A stretch of 64,000 nucleotides of DNA from Spirosoma radiotolerans (GTDB lineage: Bacteria > Bacteroidota > Bacteroidia > Cytophagales > Spirosomataceae): the NCBI RefSeq assembly GCF_000974425.1, contig NZ_CP010429.1, positions 1,550,001 to 1,614,000 on the forward strand, read 5' to 3'. Below are positions 57,921-64,000 of the stretch, one piece after another (position 1 is the stretch's first letter; each line of letters opens with the position of its first letter). The translations under genes and the position numbers were made by a program. The notes beneath the pieces were generated by a model, which saw only the letters and a program-made list of their open reading frames with translations, ran no database searches and had not been told where the DNA came from.

Positions 57921-60548
57921 TCAGTAGAGGATCTTGCTCGCCCGGAAAGGTCCATCGGCTGCTTGCAGAAGTTTAGCGCGTAAACGTGCATTATAAGCTG
58001 GTCGGTCGGCCAGGAATTTGCGAATCAGTTGCGCCGTTTCGGGCGTCTGGTAGCTGGATAAGGTTGCGCGGAGCCATGATTCAGGAAAGAAAATATCGCC
58101 CGTCCGCTGAATTTCTTCCACTAAATCAAGGCTTTTAGGCAGGTATTTTGCCGATGTTTCGGCCCGTAACGGGTGATGCAGATACCCGAGAGCCGCCGTT
58201 ACCCAGGCCTCGTGTTCGCGGTTGTCGTCATTGGCAAGGGAGGCAAAAAATGCGTCGCGCTCGGCTACATTCGATGATAGCGCAGGCATCATGAACTCCA
58301 GGCGTTTCCGTCGGTCGGGGTTTTTGATGCGGGACAATTGTTTTGTCAGAATGCCACTGACCGGATAATCGCGGACGGCCAGCGAAAGGGCCAGCGCCGT
58401 GTAGTCATCTTCCGTAAGGGTAACGCCTGCGGGGGCTTTCTGCTCATTCCAGATCGTATAAAGCCGGCCGCGGGCTTCAGCACTTAGCGCTATCGACTGA
58501 TACAGCCGAAACAAGATCTTCTTCTTTCCCCGGGCTGAATTGCCGGGGGCCGTTTCCTGTTCCATTGCTTGCCAGGCATCGTGTTCTACGGCGGCTGCCA
58601 GCGCGGGGCGGTTTTCGGGTTTTGTCAGCGTCCAGACAATGTCTGAAAGCTGGCTGGTCAACAAGCGCAGATTCAACTCTTCCGGTTCGTTGGCCAGTAG
58701 TGCCCGGTAAGCAGTGGCCAGTTGGGCCGGGGTTATGCCTTGTCCCGAAAGCATATTTTCATACAGATTGATATAGGCCGAAGCCCGCGTTACGGGGTTT
58801 TTAAGCGTTGCCAATTTTGACATCATTGCCGTATCGACCGGGAAAATGCCATAGCCCTGCCCCGACGAATTGAATACCACAAATGCGGGAACTGGCTTGC
58901 CCACGGCTTCCGTCATCGTAACCTGTGGCTGCGTCATGTTCACGGCCAGTTCTTCCACATGGTCCGGGTAAACCAATGCCAACTGGAATCCCTGTGGCCA
59001 AAGGCGGGCCGAACCATCCTCCGCTGTTTGCGACAGGACCAACCGGCTGATTTTGTCGCCCTGTCTGTCGAGCTGATAACTGAACTTCGGCCGGCCGGTT
59101 TCGTTGACCCAAACCCGATTCCAGGTTTGCAGATCGGCGGGGGTGTGCGTGTCCAGAATGCGGATCAGGTCAACCCAGCTTGCATTGGCGGACCTATATT
59201 GTTTGAGGTACTCGCGCAAGCCATCCCGCAGGGCGGTTTTACCCATCAGCTGCTCCAGTTGGCGCATCATGATAGGTGCCTTGTGGTAAATGATGCCACC
59301 ATAGAGTGAACCCGCTTCCTGCAAATTAGCCAGTGGCTGCCCGATGGGATTGGCTCCCTCGGTACGATCCACGCCATAAGCTGCCGGGTAATGATCAACC
59401 ACAAACTGAAGATCGTAATTGGCATCGGGACGGTCCGACGCTTCGGTTGATACCTCCATAATCTTGTCGGCGATAAAGTTGGCAAACACTTCCTTAAGCC
59501 AGACGTCATTGAACCAGCGCATCGTGACCAGATCGCCAAACCACATGTGGGCGGTCTCGTGGGCAATTACATGGACGCGGGCCAGGCGTTGGTCGCGGGT
59601 GGCGCCATTATCCAGAAATAAAGCCGACGAGCGGTAATCAATCGCGCCGACATGTTCCATGCCTCCGTATTGAAAATCGGGCACCGCCACAAAGTCGAAC
59701 TTCTGGAAAGGATACGGAATCTGGGTGAACTCTTCCAGAAACGCCAGGGCATCGGCATGAAGCGAGAAGAGTAAATCTGTACTGAGCCGCAGTTTGGTGG
59801 AGTCGGTCTCGCGGTGGAGGAGCGTCATGGCGCGCTGGTTCATGGTGCGGGTCACGGGCGTAAACTTTCCGGCTACGAATGAGAAGAGATAAGTGGGAAT
59901 AAGATCTGATGTCAGGAAGTTGACCGTTTTTCGATCACCCACAACCGATGAGTCACGCACGGGTGCATTGGTCATGGCCTGCCAGTTGGTCGGTATCGTT
60001 AGCGAAACCTGAAACGTGGCTTTCAGATCAGGCTGATCGAAGCATGGAAAAACCGTTCGGGCGCGGTCTGGAACGAGCAGCGTGTACAGGTATTCATCGT
60101 TGCGGTTAAGCGATAAATTTCCTGCAATAAACTGAATGGAAAGAGTATTCTTTCCGGGTCTTAAAAAAGCAGTAGAAATAAGCAGATGTTCGCTCTCCAC
60201 TACAACAGGAACGCTGGTTCCATTAGCCGAAACCGACTGCAAATGAGCACGTTCTTCTTTAAAGTCAAGTTGCAGTGCACTTTTATCCCGAGCCGATGCT
60301 GTCCAGAAAAAAGTAATTGTTTCAGTGGATAGAATAGGCTGGCTTTTTTGCGCAGGAATGTCGAACTTTAATGCATACGCTAGCTGGCTGATTTGCTGCT
60401 TTCTGGCTTTGGCGAGTGTCTGCGATACGCCGGGTTCGACCATGAGGGATTGTACTGGTGAGGAACGATGACTGCACGACATCGTGAGTGAACTAATAAC
60501 GAGTAGCGTAATGCCGTAACAAGTGATTTTTGGGAAGTTCCAGACCAT
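57921..60548 (-). CDS. M1-family aminopeptidase, lipoprotein
   Basis: The 875-residue zinc aminopeptidase has a lipoprotein signal (lipobox-like LTMSC, Cys ~25). The exopeptidase motif is YGGMEHVGAIDY (~299, a variant of GAMEN), and the zinc site is IAHETAHMWFGDLV (~329) with second Glu in WLKEVFANFIAD. The N-terminal saddle domain (DQPDLKATFQVSLTIP) and the C-terminal helical domain (ERAP1-like, ~560-875) complete the M1 layout. It removes N-terminal residues from peptides, at the periplasmic or outer-membrane face. ATG 60548 begins the signal. Confidence 0.94.
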   Translation of the reverse strand: MVWNFPKITCYGITLLVISSLTMSCSHRSSPVQSLMVEPGVSQTLAKARKQQISQLAYALKFDIPAQKSQPILSTETITFFWTASARDKSALQLDFKEERAHLQSVSANGTSVPVVVESEHLLISTAFLRPGKNTLSIQFIAGNLSLNRNDEYLYTLLVPDRARTVFPCFDQPDLKATFQVSLTIPTNWQAMTNAPVRDSSVVGDRKTVNFLTSDLIPTYLFSFVAGKFTPVTRTMNQRAMTLLHRETDSTKLRLSTDLLFSLHADALAFLEEFTQIPYPFQKFDFVAVPDFQYGGMEHVGAIDYRSSALFLDNGATRDQRLARVHVIAHETAHMWFGDLVTMRWFNDVWLKEVFANFIADKIMEVSTEASDRPDANYDLQFVVDHYPAAYGVDRTEGANPIGQPLANLQEAGSLYGGIIYHKAPIMMRQLEQLMGKTALRDGLREYLKQYRSANASWVDLIRILDTHTPADLQTWNRVWVNETGRPKFSYQLDRQGDKISRLVLSQTAEDGSARLWPQGFQLALVYPDHVEELAVNMTQPQVTMTEAVGKPVPAFVVFNSSGQGYGIFPVDTAMMSKLATLKNPVTRASAYINLYENMLSGQGITPAQLATAYRALLANEPEELNLRLLTSQLSDIVWTLTKPENRPALAAAVEHDAWQAMEQETAPGNSARGKKKILFRLYQSIALSAEARGRLYTIWNEQKAPAGVTLTEDDYTALALSLAVRDYPVSGILTKQLSRIKNPDRRKRLEFMMPALSSNVAERDAFFASLANDDNREHEAWVTAALGYLHHPLRAETSAKYLPKSLDLVEEIQRTGDIFFPESWLRATLSSYQTPETAQLIRKFLADRPAYNARLRAKLLQAADGPFRASKILY

Positions 60549-60690
60549 TGAGGTAGAGGAGTTGATGGCGTTTGTTGGTTGCGATTTCTGAAAAAGCCAG
60601 GCAGTTGGTGAGGCAGCAACCACAACCGATCAACCGACGAACTGAAATTGGGAATGGGTTAACAACGTTGGGTCAAAAATAACGCACGTT

Positions 60691-61959
60691 ATGAAACGGC
60701 ACCTATCTTTTCTGTTATTACTGGCAATTATCGGTCGGGCTATTCCCGGCTGGGCCAACTCGATTCTGATTCCAATGGATAATCAGCAATCGAATCACCT
60801 CAAAGCGTACGGCATTGCCTACAAGGCGTTGAAGGAAGACCTGGATGTCGACTGGTTGCTGAATTACCGGGGCGGCAGTTTCATGATCAAACAAATCGCT
60901 TCCATTGAAACCGAATGCCGCGTACGGGGCGTTTCGGTTGAAGTTATTTCGGATGCGAAAGCGGCTTCGATCAAACAGCAACTCTCCGATCCTGATGTAA
61001 ACATGAACGTGGTCACGCTTCAGAAAGCGGCCAAAATCATCGTTTACTCGCCTATAAAAGTGAGTCCGGCCGAGTTTGAGAATACCGACGCCGTATTGCT
61101 GGTGTTGACCTACGCCGAAATTCCCTATGAAGTCGTCTATGACGAAGAGGTCCTAAAAGGGGATTTGCCCAAGTATGATTGGCTGCACCTGCACCATGAG
61201 GATTTTACGGGTCAGTACGGGCGCAACATGCACCGGCAGTCGCTGACCGATATTAAGGTGCAGGAAGATATTGCCCGAAAGTATGGCTATTCGAAAGTGT
61301 CACAGATGAAGCTTGCCGTGGCGAAAGGCATCAAAGCGTTCTGCGCGGGTGGGGGATACCTCTTTGCCATGTGTTCGGCCGCCGAGACGCTCGACATTGC
61401 GCTGGCTGCCGATGGGGTCGATATTGTAGGCAGCAGCTACGACGGCGACGATGTTGATCCAGACGCCCAGTCGAAACTTGATTTTAGTAAAACCTTTGCC
61501 TTTGGTAATTTTACCCTCGAAGGCGACAATGGCTATCGGGGGTTCTCTACTTTCTCGGATATTAATTCGGCCGGTGGACGGGGCTTCGATCAGGCCAGCG
61601 GTTTCTTCGAACTGTTCAATTTCTCGGCCAAGTGGGATGTTATTCCGGCCATGCTCACCCAGAATCACGAATCCATTATCAAGGAATTCTTTGGCCAGAC
61701 GACCGCTTTTCGAAAAACAGCCGTTAAGCCAAGCTCACTGGTGATGGGCGAAGGCAAAACCTCCGACCGTTATATTTATGGCGAATCGGGTAAGGGGCAA
61801 TGGACATTCTACGGCGGTCATGATCCCGAAGGGCTTCGGGGTGGGGGCGGCTTCCGTAATCCTACGGACTTAAACCTGCATCCTCACTCACCCGGTTATC
61901 GCCTGATTCTAAACAATGTTTTGTTTCCCTCCGCCCGGAAAAAGAAACGGAAAACGTAG
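60691..61959 (+). CDS. Conserved secreted protein of Bacteroidota, glutamine-amidotransferase-like fold
   Basis: The 422-residue protein has a signal peptide (LSFLLLLAIIGRAIPGWANS). Homologues in Bacteroidota begin ILIPMDNQQSNHLKAYGIAY with WLLNYRGGSFMI and are often called asparagine synthetase B without any synthetase motif. The stretch FCAGGGYLFAMCSAAETLDI looks like a class I amidotransferase nucleophile elbow with Cys, and YGGHDPEGLRGGGGFR could supply His. A periplasmic hydrolase is inferred. No N-terminal SGGxDS loop exists, so asparagine synthesis is unlikely. A long hairpin ends the transcript. Confidence 0.8.
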   Translation: MKRHLSFLLLLAIIGRAIPGWANSILIPMDNQQSNHLKAYGIAYKALKEDLDVDWLLNYRGGSFMIKQIASIETECRVRGVSVEVISDAKAASIKQQLSDPDVNMNVVTLQKAAKIIVYSPIKVSPAEFENTDAVLLVLTYAEIPYEVVYDEEVLKGDLPKYDWLHLHHEDFTGQYGRNMHRQSLTDIKVQEDIARKYGYSKVSQMKLAVAKGIKAFCAGGGYLFAMCSAAETLDIALAADGVDIVGSSYDGDDVDPDAQSKLDFSKTFAFGNFTLEGDNGYRGFSTFSDINSAGGRGFDQASGFFELFNFSAKWDVIPAMLTQNHESIIKEFFGQTTAFRKTAVKPSSLVMGEGKTSDRYIYGESGKGQWTFYGGHDPEGLRGGGGFRNPTDLNLHPHSPGYRLILNNVLFPSARKKKRKT

Positions 61960-61988
61960 TAGCTTGAGCTGCGATTTTGTCATACTGA

Positions 61989-62050
61989 CGAAGGAGGCAT
62001 CATAAGGTTTCTACACTTATTCGCTAAGAGACCTTATGATGCCTCCTTCG
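61989..62050 (+). terminator. Long hairpin after the conserved secreted protein gene
   Basis: Perfect 20-bp stem (61989-62008 and 62031-62050) extended by four more pairs, one of them a wobble. 29 nt past the stop codon. It directly precedes palindromic element copy 3. Confidence 0.75.
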
Positions 62051-62055
62051 GCCAC

Positions 62056-62136
62056 GGTTCGTGTCTTCACGGACCGCACATCCATCCGGCAGGTAAGTCT
62101 GGGTCTGGTAAAACGGACCGTGAGGACACGGTCCGT
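62056..62136. repeat. Intergenic palindromic element, copy 3 (two hairpin cores)
   Basis: Two related hairpins in opposite orientation: GGTTCGTG-TCTT-CACGGACC (62056-62075, one wobble pair) and ACGGACCGTG-AGGA-CACGGTCCGT minus its ends (62113-62136, perfect 10-bp stem). Both carry the CCGTG/CACGG core of the elements at 7.5 and 21.3 kb. Confidence 0.75.
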
Positions 62137-62158
62137 GGGTATGTTTGAGCGCCCAACG

Positions 62159-63094
62159 CTACGAAAACGTCAACACGATTTTCCCGGTTGTCCGGCGGCT
62201 TTCCAGCTTTTGATGGGCATCGGCAATTTGACTGGCGGGCAGAACCTCACTCACGGAAATTTTTAATTTGTCCGCATCAATAAACTCATTGATCGTACGC
62301 AGGTCATCACCACTGGTGTGGACCAGAATACGCTCGGCCCGAATATCGGGCCGAACAGCCAGCACCTTATCCATAGCGCCGTAGGCAATGGAAATCAACC
62401 GGCCGTTTGGCTTTAAGACCTTGGCTGAAGCCATGATGGTATCGGCACCTGCCGTATCGAAAACAAGGTCAATATCGCTCACCGACTCCTCAACGCTGGT
62501 TTGTGTATAGTCAATAAACGCATCGGCTCCCAGCGACCGGACAAAGGCTTCGTTTTTGCCCGAAGCGGTTCCAATTACATAAGCGCCCAGCGCTTTGGCC
62601 AGTTGGACTCCCAGGTGACCAACTCCGCCGGATGCCGCTTGAATCAGAACGTTCTCACCTGCTTTCAGTTGGCCGTGTTCGGTCAACGCCTGCCAGGCGG
62701 TAAGCACGGCTAGTGGAGCCGCAGCGGCCTCTTCAAATGATAAGGTTGCGGGTTTGAGCGCCAGGTGAGCAGCGGGAGCGGCTACATATTCGGCATACGC
62801 CTGACCGGGTTTAGGGAAGTTGACCATCCCATAAACGGCATCGCCCGGTTTAAACGTCGTTACGTCAGTACCGGCCTCAACAACCTCACCGGCCATGTCC
62901 CAGCCCAGCACAATGGGATGCGAATAGTCTTTCGAATAGGGGGCGGCACCACTACGGGTTTTAAAGTCGGCGGGGTTTACGCCAAATGCCTTGACCTTAA
63001 CTAGGACTTCATCGGGCTTGATAGCGGGTGTGGGTATATCCTGAACGGTGAAGTTTTCGGCACCGCCCCAATCGCTTAATACAACGGCTTTCAT
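62159..63094 (-). CDS. NADP-dependent quinone oxidoreductase-like protein (MDR family)
   Basis: The 311-residue medium-chain dehydrogenase/reductase without zinc starts MKAVVLSDWGGAENFTVQDI (ATG 63094). It has the GroES-like N-terminal domain with VKAFGVNPADFKTRSGAAPY and the Rossmann NADPH site VLIQAASGGVGHLGVQLAKA (~148-167). No structural or catalytic zinc Cys set is seen, so it is the zeta-crystallin-like quinone reductase group. It reduces quinones or enals with NADPH. An upstream reading to 63130 is rejected as it lacks family similarity. Confidence 0.94.
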   Translation of the reverse strand: MKAVVLSDWGGAENFTVQDIPTPAIKPDEVLVKVKAFGVNPADFKTRSGAAPYSKDYSHPIVLGWDMAGEVVEAGTDVTTFKPGDAVYGMVNFPKPGQAYAEYVAAPAAHLALKPATLSFEEAAAAPLAVLTAWQALTEHGQLKAGENVLIQAASGGVGHLGVQLAKALGAYVIGTASGKNEAFVRSLGADAFIDYTQTSVEESVSDIDLVFDTAGADTIMASAKVLKPNGRLISIAYGAMDKVLAVRPDIRAERILVHTSGDDLRTINEFIDADKLKISVSEVLPASQIADAHQKLESRRTTGKIVLTFS

Positions 63095-63158
63095 ACGTTT
63101 ACATTTTAGCTTTTTTTGCGTCTGAGACAACAGGATCGCGCTCGAAAGAATTCACGTT

Positions 63159-63773
63159 TCAGCTTGGCAACAGCCTGAATTCACCCGTTGCTACGTCATA
63201 GTCATACTGGCGGGGAATGCCCGTAGCCAGTTCAATTTTCTCGATGTCTTCGGGACTGATATGTTCCAAATCCATCAGCAGTGCCCGCAGGCTGTTGCCA
63301 TGGGCTGCCACGATCACGGGTTGGCCAGCTTGCAGATGGGGAAGAATGTTACTCTGGAAGTAAGGGATAACCCGCGCGTGGGTGTCGGCCAGACTCTCGC
63401 CGTTGGGGGGCTGATCGGTGTAGCCGCGTCGCCAGCGGAAAACCTGTTCAGCCCCAAATCGCTCTTCGGCTTCGTGCTTGTTCATTCCCTGCAAATCGCC
63501 ATACATGCGTTCGTTGAGAGCCGCGCTCTGTTCAACGGGCAAGTCTGCCTGGCCAATTTCGGCCAGAATAATCGCCAGCGTCTCGATGGCCCGCTGCAAG
63601 ACCGACGTAAAGCCAATGGCAAAATTGGGCGGTTGTTTTGCTTTCAGTAAGACACCGGCCTCGCGGGCTTCGTGCCGACCCAGATCGGTTAACGGCGTGT
63701 TGGTGGAACCCGTAAAGCGATTTTCGGAATTCCACTGCGATTGTCCATGCCGGACGATGACGAAAAGAGGCAT
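63159..63773 (-). CDS. gpmA: 2,3-bisphosphoglycerate-dependent phosphoglycerate mutase
   Basis: The 204-residue histidine phosphatase-fold enzyme interconverts 3- and 2-phosphoglycerate in glycolysis. The phosphorylated His9 is in IVRHGQSQWNSENRFTGSTN, the family motif. LNERMYGDLQGMNKHEAEER carries the catalytic Glu, and the second His (~157) is in VIVAAHGNSLRALLMDLEHI. It is slightly short of the ~250 residues of E. coli GpmA, since the loop and tail are reduced, as often in Bacteroidota. Promoter not seen. Confidence 0.93.
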   Translation of the reverse strand: MPLFVIVRHGQSQWNSENRFTGSTNTPLTDLGRHEAREAGVLLKAKQPPNFAIGFTSVLQRAIETLAIILAEIGQADLPVEQSAALNERMYGDLQGMNKHEAEERFGAEQVFRWRRGYTDQPPNGESLADTHARVIPYFQSNILPHLQAGQPVIVAAHGNSLRALLMDLEHISPEDIEKIELATGIPRQYDYDVATGEFRLLPS

Positions 63774-63914
63774 AATAACTTAAAGCAGGCTGTGTAGGTA
63801 ATTACTTCTACGCTGGGCAAAGTGTTCATTAAAAAAGCAAACCGGCATTTGCCCGACCGCGTAGAACCTGCCTCGTCTGACCTGCGAATGCCATAACCAG
63901 GAAAATCAACAGCC

Positions 63915-64000
63915 CTAGGGTAAATTAACTACTTCAGCAACAATATTGCTTTCTGCCAGCACTTCCTTTGCGTAGGAACGGTGCCCTCTGGGCGACATCA
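63915..64000 (-). CDS. Possible 3' end of a minus-strand gene running off the window
   Basis: A frame open to the right edge gives 28 residues including MSPRGHRSYAKEVLAESNIV and ends with VNLP before a TAG. The composition is protein-like, but the piece is too short to assign, and it could be chance. Confidence 0.3.
   Translation of the reverse strand, partial: MSPRGHRSYAKEVLAESNIVAEVVNLP

Overview
The window is chromosomal DNA of a member of the Bacteroidota, most likely Cytophagales and close to Spirosoma or its relatives. Signs of this are secreted proteins with type IX secretion (T9SS) C-terminal sorting domains, a gingipain-fold PorU2-type protein, a TonB-dependent receptor with a carboxypeptidase-regulatory-like N-terminus, a lysine/alanine-rich histone H1-like protein, and promoter-like TAnnTTTG boxes in place of sigma-70 -10 hexamers. 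It holds about 54 genes and no rRNA, tRNA, CRISPR array or insertion sequence that I could see.

Layout. 1-7.6 kb: end of a CARDB/copper-domain secreted protein, an orphan histidine kinase, a histone-like protein, a SpoU methyltransferase, a PIN toxin module, and mutS followed by a Rad52-family protein. 7.6-16 kb: an M28 carboxypeptidase, a nucleoside transporter, a broken nucleotidyltransferase pair, xth, rluE, radC, rpsT and a Dabb protein. 16-25.6 kb: housekeeping and periplasmic genes (phospholipase C/S1-P1-like, TIM-barrel isomerase-like, RlmI-like, E2 of a 2-oxoacid dehydrogenase, trxA, glycosyltransferase, DUF1264 lipoprotein, Gfo/Idh/MocA). 25.9-35.3 kb: a T9SS cargo protein, a TonB receptor, an SDR, an MFS pump and a CDF metal transporter. 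35.3-38.7 kb: PaiB, GNAT and PPOX-type genes divergent from a MocR regulator. 38.7-42.6 kb: an alkylation-repair operon in which Ada is split (AraC/methyltransferase, AlkB-like oxygenase, separate Ada zinc domain). 42.8-46.8 kb: porU2 and a lipoprotein. 47.1-51.3 kb: a lasso-peptide gene cluster. 51.3-56.9 kb: two repetitive secreted proteins. 57.4-64 kb: M1 peptidase, a conserved secreted protein, a quinone-reductase-like enzyme, phosphoglycerate mutase, and possibly the end of one more gene.

The most interesting system is the lasso-peptide cluster. A 48-codon gene on the minus strand (51115-51261), too short for routine gene callers, encodes a leader with the YxxPxLxxLGxVxxLT pattern and a short core with one acidic residue. 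Downstream lie a PqqD-like B1 protein, a B2 leader peptidase and a PF14907-type nucleotidyltransferase. The asparagine-synthetase-like cyclase is encoded convergently. An intercistronic hairpin separates the precursor gene from B1, and no ABC exporter is seen nearby.

Other observations at DNA level are a family of palindromic intergenic elements sharing the CCGTG-AGGA-CACGG hairpin (three loci), two hairpins built from GAAAGAG-like short repeats, a terminator stem that overlaps the rpsT promoter, and candidate operators upstream of the MocR and split-Ada genes.
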